Positions 52,610 through 60,000 of a stretch of DNA of 64,000 bases are shown in pieces. Source of the stretch: Lysobacter sp. TY2-98 (GTDB taxonomy: Bacteria; Pseudomonadota; Gammaproteobacteria; Xanthomonadales; Xanthomonadaceae); assembly GCF_003367355.1 (NCBI RefSeq), contig NZ_CP031413.1:186001-250000 (forward strand), given 5' to 3'. Under the pieces are notes generated by a model. That model did no database searches. It was not told the DNA's origin and saw only the letters and a program-made list of their open reading frames with translations. Each line of letters opens with the position of its first letter. Position 1 is the stretch's first letter. Both the position numbers and the translations under genes were made by a program.

Positions 52610-53203
52610 ATGACGACCAAGCCTTTCGCGCCCGCCTGCGAGCGCAATCGTGATCCGATCCTCGATGTGCTGCGTACCCGCTTCTTGGACCGCCGCAGCG
52701 TGCTCGAGGTCGGCAGCGGCACCGGCCAACATGCCGTGCATTTCGCTGCGGCGATGCCATGGTTGTCGTGGCAGTGCGCCGATCTCCCTTCGCAGTTGCC
52801 TGGTATCCGGCAATGGTTGGACGAGGCGAAACTTTCCAATACGCCGACGCCGATCCCGCTCGATGTATCTGGGCCTTGGCCGACGGGGCCGTACGATGCG
52901 GTGTTCAGCGCCAACACGCTGCACATCGTCGACTGGCCAGGCGTCGAGAAGTTCTTCGACGGCGTTGAACGCGTACTCGACAATGGGGGTGTGCTCGTCG
53001 TGTACGGCCCCTTCAACGAAGACGGCATCTACACGAGCCCAAGTAACCGCGACTTCGATGCTTGGCTAAAAGCGCGTGATCCGCGCTCAGGGATCCGAGA
53101 TGTTGAGTCGGTGCGGATCCTCGCGGGGAACGCTGGTCTGCGGCTTGTCGACGACGTGGCCATGCCGGCGAACAACCGCTGCCTTGTCTGGCAGCGCGGC
53201 TGA
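52610..53203 (+). CDS. SAM-dependent methyltransferase, DUF938 family
   Basis: 197 residues from the ATG at 52610. SAM-binding motif VLEVGSGTGQHAVHFAAAMP (about 31-50); acidic-loop equivalent WQCADLPSQL; FSANTLHIVDWPGVEKFF and GVLVVYGPFNEDGIYTSPSN are characteristic of DUF938. Substrate unknown. The open frame upstream to 52529 is not needed. No ribosome site better than GCGAC is visible. Confidence 0.87.
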   Translation: MTTKPFAPACERNRDPILDVLRTRFLDRRSVLEVGSGTGQHAVHFAAAMPWLSWQCADLPSQLPGIRQWLDEAKLSNTPTPIPLDVSGPWPTGPYDAVFSANTLHIVDWPGVEKFFDGVERVLDNGGVLVVYGPFNEDGIYTSPSNRDFDAWLKARDPRSGIRDVESVRILAGNAGLRLVDDVAMPANNRCLVWQRG

Positions 53204-54050
53204 TGTCTTTCCAACGCTGGTTTCGGCCCAGATGTTCGGGGGATCGCCTCTAGCCGTCCGTTCTCCTGCAGCGCCGCTGATTGTGGAATGCCGACGTCCG
53301 CTTCCGACCCAGAGCGGACGCCTACCGGGACCTGTCGCAGCAAGCTCCCCGCTATTGCTTGCCGCGGCAAGTCGACAACTGCCAGTTCTCGATTTGGACC
53401 ACTTGGGAATTCCTTGGACACGCGCCGCGCGCCACGATGTCGACAGCTAGCGTCACGCACGGTCCAATGAGGGAAGCGTGTGCCGCGCACGCAGTGACTA
53501 CCACACTACGGGTGCCTGCCGTTCTTTAAACGCCATGCGGACGGGAAGCGCGAACGCGGTCAACCGACAGGCAAGGATGAGCATGCCGGCTTGCTGAGGA
53601 GTGCTGTCGCGCTGGTCGCTTTCCCTCACCAATCACCTGAGCCAGCGCCTCGGCAGCGGCGGGACCCGCGGAGCATGTTGTCGCTCGCCCGGCCTAGACA
53701 CGTGTCGAGCCGCAAACGCCTTCCTGATCACACTTTCGGATCTCCAGGGCGTAGAACTGACCTCGATCAAGCGGAGCACACCGTGCGGGGCGACACTGCG
53801 GGGAAACGCCGCCCACGAGCCAGCGCTGCCCTGCAGGACCATCGTGCGAAACAACCATCCCGTGAGCGGGCGTGAGATTTGGTTGCCCCACGGAACGCTC
53901 CAGGTGCCGCCCACGGATATGCGTGCCTGTATCACGTTCGTTAAACGGGCGTCCGGCGAGATCAGCGGTCGCCGAGCCTGAGCGACACGCGCGGCTCGTG
54001 CTTAGACCGCGCGCCGGGGCGTAGACAACATTTGGTTCGGGAAAATTGGC
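53204..54050. other. Long gene-poor stretch
   Basis: About 850 bp with only overlapping, arginine- and serine-rich frames on both strands. None has a recognisable family, and ribosome sites are poor. A plus-strand frame 53601-53981 (126 codons) has the most protein-like C-terminal half (SGREIWLPHGTLQVPPTDM) but cannot be assigned. Contains repeat copy D and possibly a further decayed unit near 53213-53236. Confidence 0.5.
53296..53319. repeat. 24-bp palindromic repeat, copy D
   Basis: GTCCGCT (53296-53302) and AGCGGAC (53313-53319) flank the centre TCCGACCCAG. Perfect 7-bp arms. Confidence 0.8.
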
Positions 54051-54431
54051 ATGGCACATCAAATCGTCATCCATGACAGGTTCGTCGAGGTTATACACAG
54101 CGGCGACGTCGGCTATCCGGAGCGTCTCTCCGCGCTACAAGCTGCGAAAGCCTTGAAAGAAATCCGGCCGGGCATGCCATTGCTGATCAACTTTCTTGGC
54201 GCACAGTTGCGCGCACCGCTCACGAATGAAGAGCAAGAGGTGCGCGAACGCATCGATTACACGACTCGTGTCGCCATGGATTCTTTTTTTGCTCATCGAC
54301 GCGTTGCCATCGTCGGAGGTGATGAGCCGAACGTGCGCCCGGCGTCGGTCGCGGCTCAGATTCGACGATTGACGTTCCGTGCCTTTAGCGAACGCCAGGA
54401 GGGTCTGTGGTGGCTGCTTGAACCGGCCTGA
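54051..54431 (+). CDS. Hypothetical protein, possibly STAS/SpoIIAA-like
   Basis: 126 residues from an ATG; no family firmly recognised. The pattern of a short strand (MAHQIVIHDRFVEVIHSGDV), a helix (ERLSALQAAKALKEIRPGMP), a buried strand LLINFLGAQ, a long helix, then RRVAIVGGDEP resembles SpoIIAA-like/STAS domains. Base composition is visibly richer in A/T than the neighbours, suggesting transfer. No signal peptide. Downstream lies repeat copy E, then the convergent ABC genes. Confidence 0.6.
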   Translation: MAHQIVIHDRFVEVIHSGDVGYPERLSALQAAKALKEIRPGMPLLINFLGAQLRAPLTNEEQEVRERIDYTTRVAMDSFFAHRRVAIVGGDEPNVRPASVAAQIRRLTFRAFSERQEGLWWLLEPA

Positions 54432-54450
54432 GCCACAACTCGCTCGAGCA

Positions 54451-54474
54451 ACCGCTTCTGGCCGAAAGCGGACA
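54451..54474. repeat. 24-bp palindromic repeat, copy E
   Basis: AACCGCTT (54451-54458) and AAGCGGAC (54467-54474) flank CTGGCCGA. Inner 6-bp arms pair perfectly. It lies between the ends of two convergent genes. Confidence 0.8.
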
Positions 54475-54488
54475 TAGCTCTGCGTCGG

Positions 54489-55232
54489 TCAGCGCAGCAG
54501 CCGCCTCTGCGTATCCAGGACCATCAGCACGCTGCACACCGCGCCGCCTAAGACGCCTACGATGAGTGCGGTTGTGGCCGCGTTTCCCGATCGCGCCAGC
54601 GCATTCGTTGGGATGAGCCATGGAAAGTATGGGCCTAGGTCCGAGCCGGTCGCGGCGACGGCGACGAATGTGCCGCCAATGCCGAGCACGAGCGGTGGCA
54701 CGAAACTGCGCCAGCGCAGGGCGGCCCAGAGTTGAAGCGCGACGAGGAACCAGGCACTCGCGAACATTCGCGCCAGCAAGCCGGCGAACGCGCGGAAATC
54801 GGGCGACCCCGCAAGCGATCGACCGGGCGTAAGTGCGTCGGCGATCAGACCACTCACGGGGGCCAGCATGCCGAGTGCAAGCGTCATCGCCGCACACAGC
54901 AGCAGCGCAACGACGAGTTTGGCAAGCAGAACCGACGCGCGCGGCACGGGCAATGCGAGCAGGTGATTCCAGAAGCGCGGCCCGTGCTCCATTTGTGCGA
55001 TGAGCACGGTCAGCGCGGTCACCGACATGGGCAGCATGAAGAATCCCCACGTCGCCGCGTTGCCGGTGAGGTACATCGACCACGGCAGGTCCTTTCCGCC
55101 CTGGCGATTGAAGATGATGGCCATCAATACCGCGACGAACAGCGGCGCCGCCGCGCACAGCAGCAGCGCGAGCGAGCGTCGGAGCTTGGCGAACTCCACG
55201 ACGATGCAGTTCAACAGCGACAGGTCATGCAT
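54489..55232 (-). CDS. ABC transporter permease
   Basis: 247 residues with about six membrane helices (LALLLCAAAPLFVAVLMAII, TWGFFMLPMSVTALTVLIAQ, ALLLCAAMTLALGMLAPVSG and more). Pattern of ABC-2 permeases of the lantibiotic-immunity/BcrB type, with MEHGPRFWNHLLALPVPRAS after helix 2. The ATG at 55230-55232 lies within the ATPase gene (8-bp overlap). Forms an exporter with the ATPase upstream. Confidence 0.85.
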   Translation of the reverse strand: MHDLSLLNCIVVEFAKLRRSLALLLCAAAPLFVAVLMAIIFNRQGGKDLPWSMYLTGNAATWGFFMLPMSVTALTVLIAQMEHGPRFWNHLLALPVPRASVLLAKLVVALLLCAAMTLALGMLAPVSGLIADALTPGRSLAGSPDFRAFAGLLARMFASAWFLVALQLWAALRWRSFVPPLVLGIGGTFVAVAATGSDLGPYFPWLIPTNALARSGNAATTALIVGVLGGAVCSVLMVLDTQRRLLR

Positions 55233-56145
55233 GGGCGGCGACCGGCGCGAGCGTGAGTTCATGGAACATCTCCTCGAGGCAGGCCGCGCGTGCGCCCAGG
55301 CCATGTACCGGAATGTCGTGGCGGACCAGCAACGCATTGAGCTTCGCGAGTTCCGATGCCTGCGCGGAGCCGTGCACGAGCACGCGGTCTCCATCGACAC
55401 GCACGTCGAGCCCCGTCCTGTGAAGAAGTTCGCGGGCGATCTCGGGCTGGTCGGTCTGGATCTCGATGCGCGCGCCATGGCGCCGGCGCAAATCGTCCAC
55501 GGTGCCTTGAAGGACAAGGGCGCCGCGATCCATGAGGCCGACGTGGGTCGCGATCTGGTCGATCTCGCCCAGCGCATGGCTGGAGACGAGGACCGTGACT
55601 CCCTCGCGCTCGGGCAGTTCGCGCAGCACCAGGCGCATGTCCCGCACGCCGTGCGGATCCAGCCCGTTGGTGGGCTCGTCCAGCACGAGCAGGCGCGGGC
55701 TGCCGAGCAGCGCCCGCGCCACGCCGAGCCTCTGGCGCATCCCCAGCGAGTACGCGCCGACCCGGCGACCGGCATCGCCCGACAGGGAGACGATGCCGAG
55801 CACGCGATCGATCGCACTGCGGGGAACGCCCAACAGGCGCGCAGTGATCGCGAGGTTCTCGCGGCCGGTCAGGTGGTCGTAATGGCACGGCGTCTCGACC
55901 ATCGCGCCGGTGAGGCGCGCGGCCTGCAGGCGCTCGCGTTGCACGTCGTGGCCGAACAGCGAGATCGCGCCGGCCGTTGGGCGGAGCAACCCCAGGATCA
56001 TCCGGATCGTGGTGGTCTTGCCCGCCCCGTTGGGGCCGAGGAATCCGTAGATGGCGCCGGTGGGCACGTCGAGGTCGAGGTCGCGGACCGCCTCGACGCC
56101 GCCGAAGCGGCAGCCGAGGCCCCGGGCGCGGATAGCGACTGTCAT
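55225..56145 (-). CDS. ABC transporter ATP-binding protein (BcrA/lantibiotic type)
   Basis: 306 residues. Walker A GPNGAGKTTT (about 37-46), signature YSLGMRQRLGVARAL, Walker B LLVLDEPTNGLDP, H-loop SSHALGEIDQI. The C-terminal 90 residues form the usual regulatory tail of BcrA/NatA-type subunits. Likely exports a peptide or toxic compound; substrate unknown. Its promoter lies in the AT-rich operator region shared with the divergent DUF2975/XRE genes. Confidence 0.9.
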   Translation of the reverse strand: MTVAIRARGLGCRFGGVEAVRDLDLDVPTGAIYGFLGPNGAGKTTTIRMILGLLRPTAGAISLFGHDVQRERLQAARLTGAMVETPCHYDHLTGRENLAITARLLGVPRSAIDRVLGIVSLSGDAGRRVGAYSLGMRQRLGVARALLGSPRLLVLDEPTNGLDPHGVRDMRLVLRELPEREGVTVLVSSHALGEIDQIATHVGLMDRGALVLQGTVDDLRRRHGARIEIQTDQPEIARELLHRTGLDVRVDGDRVLVHGSAQASELAKLNALLVRHDIPVHGLGARAACLEEMFHELTLAPVAAHA

Positions 56146-56168
56146 GCGGGGGCCTACCGGGCGTAGAA

Positions 56169-56206
56169 TTTAAGTTAGAGCTTAATATATTTAAGTAGGA
56201 CTTAAA
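56169..56206. promoter_or_regulatory. AT-rich double palindrome, probable operator
   Basis: Two related units: TTAAG TTAGAG CTTAA (56170-56185) and TTTAAGT AGG ACTTAAA (56190-56206; perfect 7-bp arms). They fill most of the 65 bp between the divergent ATPase and DUF2975 start codons and stand out strongly from the GC-rich surroundings. The likely ligand is the XRE protein encoded two genes away; this is inference. Confidence 0.65.
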
Positions 56207-56210
56207 GTCA

Positions 56211-56720
56211 ATGACCAGCAAAGACCTCAAGCGGCTCCAACAGCAGAGCCGCTGGCTGAGCACGGTGGCCGGCCTGATGTTTCTCGGACTCGCGGCGTTG
56301 GTGGTACTGCCGCTGCTGGCGGTGATCCAACGGAACGACCTCACCCTCGATGAAGTCCTGGGCCGCGGCGTCTGGATGCAGTGGTTGCCCACCATTCCGT
56401 ACCTGTTCGCCATCGTCGCCATCCGTCGGGGCTTCGCCGTGTTCGCTCGCGGCGGTCGGGTGGGCATTGCGATGGGTGTTGCCTGCCGGCGTGCGGGATG
56501 GGCCCTGGCGATCGGCGCGGGCTTCAGCGCCTTCGGCGTGCCGATGCTGGCGCGCGCGGGGGACGCGCATTCGCGAACGCTGATGAACTTCGACCCGGCC
56601 TACGTGGCGATCGGCGTCGTCGGGCTGGCGCTCGTGCTGTTGGGCGGTCTTCTGGATCGCGCCTCATCGGCGGAGGCGCGAGTGGAATCCCTCGAGCACG
56701 AGTTGCAGGAGTTCGTCTGA
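56211..56720 (+). CDS. DUF2975 membrane protein
   Basis: 169 residues, four hydrophobic segments (about 18-38, 60-75, 93-115, 130-148), ending with a short charged coil (SSAEARVESLEHELQEF). This fits the DUF2975 family, often encoded just before a small YozG-like XRE regulator, as here (1-bp overlap, TGATG). Role unknown; the pair is sometimes next to transporters. The ATG is 4 bp after the operator, so the leader must be very short. Confidence 0.8.
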   Translation: MTSKDLKRLQQQSRWLSTVAGLMFLGLAALVVLPLLAVIQRNDLTLDEVLGRGVWMQWLPTIPYLFAIVAIRRGFAVFARGGRVGIAMGVACRRAGWALAIGAGFSAFGVPMLARAGDAHSRTLMNFDPAYVAIGVVGLALVLLGGLLDRASSAEARVESLEHELQEFV

Positions 56721-56971
56721 TGCCGGTCGGGGTCACATTGGACGCGGTGCTCGCCGCGCGACGGATGACGGCCAAAGAGCTGGCGCGTCGCGTGGGACTG
56801 AGCGAAACGCAGCTCTCGATGCTGCGTACCGGAAAGGTTCGCGGCATGCGCTTTTCGACCATGGCGGCCCTGTGCGCCGTTCTCGAGTGCCAACCCGGTG
56901 ATTTGCTGTCCTATACGTTCGATGCATCCGACGTCGGCGGTGCGGTCAACGACGGAGTTCAGCCGAAGTGA
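56720..56971 (+). CDS. XRE-family transcriptional regulator (YozG-like)
   Basis: 83 residues, almost all one Cro/C1-type helix-turn-helix: LDAVLAARRMTAKELARRVG, LSETQLSMLRTGKVRGMRF, ALCAVLECQPGDLLSY. Its ATG overlaps the DUF2975 stop, so translation is coupled. Probably represses its own operon and perhaps the divergent ABC operon through the palindromes at 56169-56206. No sensor domain. Confidence 0.88.
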   Translation: MPVGVTLDAVLAARRMTAKELARRVGLSETQLSMLRTGKVRGMRFSTMAALCAVLECQPGDLLSYTFDASDVGGAVNDGVQPK

Positions 56972-57034
56972 TCCGCGGTTGTGCTGGTGGCTTTGGCTGG
57001 TCGTCACCGGTCAACGCTGTGCCACATGCCGAGC

Positions 57035-57058
57035 GTCCGTTTCCGACCCAAAGCGGAC
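57035..57058. repeat. 24-bp palindromic repeat, copy F
   Basis: GTCCGTTT (57035-57042) and AAGCGGAC (57051-57058), pairing with one G-T wobble, centre CCGACCCA. Lies between the XRE gene and the terminator of the peptide operon. Confidence 0.8.
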
Positions 57059-57084
57059 ATCGGCGCTTATGCAGAGTGCGAAAC

Positions 57085-57109
57085 AAAAAAGCCCCGCCGA
57101 AGCGGGGCT
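57085..57109 (-). terminator. Strong terminator of the MerR-controlled operon
   Basis: On the minus strand: AGCCCCGC, loop TTCG, GCGGGGCT, then six Ts (57085-57090 read as A on the plus strand). Perfect 8-bp stem, 20 bp after the stop of the 30-residue peptide gene. Confidence 0.9.
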
Positions 57110-57128
57110 CTTCCGTCCAGAGGTGTCG

Positions 57129-57221
57129 TTAGCAGCAACCCATCGGGCAACCCGAGGCGGCCCAAGCGGCGAATGCGGCCGAGAACAGCGCAACACCGAC
57201 CAGAATCTTCTGAAGCTTCAC
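57129..57221 (-). CDS. 30-residue exported cysteine-rich peptide
   Basis: A GTG start (57219-57221) reads MKLQKILVGVALFSAAFAAW, then AASGCPMGCC and TAA. Two lysines, a hydrophobic core and small residues make a classic Sec signal. Cleavage after AWA, or lipoprotein processing at the Cys of ASGC, would leave only 6-9 residues with three Cys and one Met. Upstream is AAAGGAGGTGATCC, fully complementary to the 16S rRNA 3' end, 6 bp from the GTG, so strong translation is expected. It sits 56 bp after the Met/His-rich protein gene and just before the terminator. No known family recognised; soft-metal binding is inference. Confidence 0.75.
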   Translation of the reverse strand: MKLQKILVGVALFSAAFAAWAASGCPMGCC

Positions 57222-57277
57222 GGATCACCTCCTTTCGAGTGGACGTGGAGGGACGGTAACGGATGTGCGGCTAACCC

Positions 57278-58684
57278 TCAATCCAACTTCAGCCGCACAA
57301 ACGTCATAGCTCCCGTCGGCCGACGGCTGCCGTACAGGTCGTTTAACTGTTCAGGTACGAAGTTGAGCGCGTACAGACCGCCGACGCCGAATAGAACGTG
57401 CTGCGCGACACGGAAGTCACGCACGGCACCGATCGAAACCTTGCCGACTTGGTACGCAGGGCCATGGCCATCATCCGCGTCCACGAGCTCGCGGTTTTCG
57501 GTGCTTTCCCCGCGCCCGAAGTACGTCCAGCCGCCATGCTTCAGCGACGCCTCTACCGCGTAGGCGTCATCGTTGAAGTGTTGGCCGTGATGTTCGATCG
57601 ACTTGCGTCCCCACGCCGCGGTGCCAGCGAAGCGCCATCCGGTGGCGAACTCGCGAGCGTACAGCGCGCTCGCCGACCATCGATCCTGATCCACGCCAGG
57701 TTCAAGCTGTTCGGGATCCTTGAAGCGTCCCCAACTGACTTGCAACGCGAGTGAGTCAATCGGGTTCCACGACGCGCGGAGGGCGGTCGAATCGATCGCG
57801 CCGGTCTCGATGTTCCAGCGATGCTCGTCCGGCTCGCGCGCGTTGAATCGGCTGACCTCGAACTTGGCCTTGTCCACGACCACGCCCGCGGTCACTACGC
57901 CCATGCTGATGTGCGTAGAGTCCAACCAGTGGTGCGTTATCGGTGCTTCCGGTGATTCCATGATCGCTTCACGATGCATGAAGGCAGGCGGACCGAATGC
58001 GGGCTCGCCCGGAAGACCGCCGTAGACGAACACCGAACTGCGCGGACCGATGTTGTGCGAGACCGACGCAGCCAACTCCATGAAGAAGTCGTGCGGGTGC
58101 TGACGATCGACAAGCCGATCAACGCCGTTCGCTGTTTCACCGCTCGCGAGAAGAAGCGGATAGCCGCGCGCGCCCATGAGTGGGTCCGGGCTCAGCATCG
58201 CCCGCAATTGAAGCGTCCCGTCGCCCAGCGGGCGCTGCGCCATGCCCATCACCATTCCTGACGCGAACGAGCCGCTGTCACCGCGCGGTCCTGACTGATC
58301 GTCGTAGACGGCATTGACGACGCCATGCGCCATCAGCATCCAGTCGCCACGCATGGCGTGAAGTCCGCTGTGCCCGGACGCATCCGGCTGCCACGAGGTG
58401 CCCGACGCTTCGCGACTCGACGAGTACGGGCCAAGCGCCCCCGCCATACCGTGCATGGAGTGACCGGACGCACTCATACCCGGCATGTCGCCATCGGCCG
58501 TCATGTCGTGGCCCATAGCGGAATGGTCCATTGTTGAATGGTCCATGGACTGCGCCGTCGGTTGCGTTGGTGCAGGCACGGTCGTAGTCGTGGCTGGCGG
58601 CTCGCCGTGATGGTCGTGCTGCGCGAGCGAGGGAAATGCAGCGCTGGCAGCCATGGCCGCAGTGAGTACCGCAGTGATCTTCAT
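57278..58684 (-). CDS. Met/His-rich exported protein, probable outer-membrane barrel
   Basis: 468 residues from the ATG at 58682-58684. Signal peptide (MKITAVLTAAMAASAAFPSL, cleavage about residue 21), HDHHGEPP, a Thr/Pro linker, then residues 47-80 with 8 Met and 5 His (SMDHSTMDHSAMGHDM and SGHSMHGM). The remainder has alternating aromatic/small strands and ends in a terminal aromatic-free TFVRLKLD, typical of beta-barrel-like proteins of metal-resistance islands, though no named family is certain. The Met/His segment resembles those of CopB-like copper proteins. Second gene of the operon, 85 bp after the glutaredoxin-MauE gene. Confidence 0.8.
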   Translation of the reverse strand: MKITAVLTAAMAASAAFPSLAQHDHHGEPPATTTTVPAPTQPTAQSMDHSTMDHSAMGHDMTADGDMPGMSASGHSMHGMAGALGPYSSSREASGTSWQPDASGHSGLHAMRGDWMLMAHGVVNAVYDDQSGPRGDSGSFASGMVMGMAQRPLGDGTLQLRAMLSPDPLMGARGYPLLLASGETANGVDRLVDRQHPHDFFMELAASVSHNIGPRSSVFVYGGLPGEPAFGPPAFMHREAIMESPEAPITHHWLDSTHISMGVVTAGVVVDKAKFEVSRFNAREPDEHRWNIETGAIDSTALRASWNPIDSLALQVSWGRFKDPEQLEPGVDQDRWSASALYAREFATGWRFAGTAAWGRKSIEHHGQHFNDDAYAVEASLKHGGWTYFGRGESTENRELVDADDGHGPAYQVGKVSIGAVRDFRVAQHVLFGVGGLYALNFVPEQLNDLYGSRRPTGAMTFVRLKLD

Positions 58685-58769
58685 GAGGGAATCTTCCGCT
58701 GGCGCGCAGTGGCGCATTTGTGAAGCCGGCGCTCGCTGTTGAGGCCGTCTGGGTTGCTGAAAGAAGGCG

Positions 58770-59519
58770 CTACATCAGGCGCGCGAGCATCCACATCGCC
58801 ATGCCGACCATCATCAGGTTCTCGGCAAGCGACACCGCACCGAGCGGGACGCGACTGTCACCGCCTACGCAAGCGCACTTGATTTCGCGCTTGTCGATGT
58901 AGACCGCCTTGATGACGGACGCGGCACCGATGCCGCCAATGAGCAGCGCAACGGGAATGGACACGGCGTGCAGCACGCCCGCAACCATCAGCACGCCCGC
59001 CGCCGCCTCTGCGAACGGGTAGATGTACGCATAGGGCACCCACCGCTTCGCGAGTAGGTCATAGCCCAGAAACATGCTTGAAAAGCGCTCGACGTCCTGC
59101 AACTTCAGAAGCGCGAGCACACACATGGACAGGCCGACGAACCACTGCAACGCCTGCCAGGTCATCGGCTTTTCGTACGCGGCTTGGCTCACAGCCACTG
59201 CCATCAACGCCGTCATGGCGAAGACAGCCAATACTGGCTTGTAAGTGGTCGCTTTAGGATCGCGTACGGTCTTGCCGAAATGGCGGCGCAGGTCGTCGTA
59301 TCCCCCGATGCGCTGGCCACCTGTGAACGCTTGCGGCGTGGTGGCTACGCCGTGCTCGGCCTTGAAGGCATCGACCTGCTCGCGCGTGGTCAACCAGCGA
59401 TCGTCGACGGTGAAACCGCGCCGGCGAAGCAGGTCTAGCGCCTTGATGCCGAACGGGCACGTGTGGGTCGGCATCACCATCCGATAAAGGGTGGCGCGAC
59501 GGCTGGTTGGTGCGTTCAT
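58770..59519 (-). CDS. Glutaredoxin-MauE/DoxX-like membrane fusion
   Basis: 249 residues from the ATG at 59517-59519, with GGAGG 7 bp upstream. Residues 1-85 are a glutaredoxin domain: active-site C21-P-F-G (single Cys, so monothiol), TTPQAF with the cis-Pro, and RIGGYDDL. About residues 94-249 form four membrane helices of the MauE/DoxX redox family, with a C215-x-C217 motif (KCACVGG) between the last two. MauE-type proteins handle electron or disulfide flow across the membrane. First gene of the operon, directly behind the mer-type promoter. Confidence 0.88.
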   Translation of the reverse strand: MNAPTSRRATLYRMVMPTHTCPFGIKALDLLRRRGFTVDDRWLTTREQVDAFKAEHGVATTPQAFTGGQRIGGYDDLRRHFGKTVRDPKATTYKPVLAVFAMTALMAVAVSQAAYEKPMTWQALQWFVGLSMCVLALLKLQDVERFSSMFLGYDLLAKRWVPYAYIYPFAEAAAGVLMVAGVLHAVSIPVALLIGGIGAASVIKAVYIDKREIKCACVGGDSRVPLGAVSLAENLMMVGMAMWMLARLM

Positions 59520-59546
59520 CGAATGCCTCCATGAAGCTGTGCGGAC

Positions 59547-59578
59547 AGGCTACAGTCCGTACCTTGGTACGGAGTCAA
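59547..59578 (-). promoter_or_regulatory. MerR-type operator-promoter
   Basis: On the minus strand: TTGACT (59573-59578), a 20-bp spacer, TAGCCT (59547-59552). The spacer holds the perfect dyad TCCGTACCTTGGTACGGA (59556-59573, plus-strand reading). The over-long spacer and dyad between the hexamers are the hallmark of MerR-activated promoters, and the CCGTAC half-sites equal those of mercury operators such as Tn501. It reads into the glutaredoxin-MauE gene; merR starts 4 bp on the other side. Confidence 0.85.
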
Positions 59579-59581
59579 GCG

Positions 59582-59980
59582 ATGGACGGAATGACGATTG
59601 CCGGGCTGGCGCGCGCCGGCGGTGTGGGCGTCGAAACGGTGCGCTACTACCAGCGACGCGGACTGCTCGGCGTACCGGAGCGCGGAATTGACTCCGGCAT
59701 CCGTCGGTATGGCAGCGATGACGTACGCAAGCTCCGCTTCATCCGATCCGCACAATCGGCTGGCTTCACTTTGGAGGAGATCGCGTCACTCGTGGAAATG
59801 GATGCGGTTGCTGACCGCGGGCCCGCGCGAGCGTTGGCGCTGCAACGCATCGAGGCACTTGATGCCAAGATCGCGGAGCTAACCGAGGCGCGCAACGGTC
59901 TGGTTCGCTTGGCTGCGCGCTGCGGTGGCAAGGGTGCAGGGCCGTGCCCGATTCTTTCGGCGTTCGAGCCTGAGGGTTAG
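59582..59980 (+). CDS. MerR-family metal/thiol-responsive regulator
   Basis: 132 residues from the ATG at 59582 (MTIAGLARAGGVGVETVRYY starts at residue 4). Winged helix 4-72, dimerisation helix about 83-113, and two Cys: C114 and C122 in ARCGGKGAGPCPIL. That spacing of eight equals CueR (C112/C120). The third Cys of mercury MerR, at the start of the dimer helix, is absent. The operator is nevertheless mer-like. It faces the operon it probably activates. The inducing metal or thiol cannot be decided from sequence. Confidence 0.9.
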   Translation: MDGMTIAGLARAGGVGVETVRYYQRRGLLGVPERGIDSGIRRYGSDDVRKLRFIRSAQSAGFTLEEIASLVEMDAVADRGPARALALQRIEALDAKIAELTEARNGLVRLAARCGGKGAGPCPILSAFEPEG

Positions 59981-60000
59981 CGCGGGAGAGTCACGGCAAC

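Noticed and set aside
53694..54098. Minus-strand frame of 134 codons
   Set aside because: No family, no good ribosome site, and overlaps the start of the better-supported gene at 54051.
57222..57235. GGATCACCTCCTTT as the 3' end of a 16S rRNA gene
   Set aside because: It matches the 16S tail, but no rRNA sequence adjoins it; on the minus strand it is a perfect ribosome-binding site for the 30-residue peptide.
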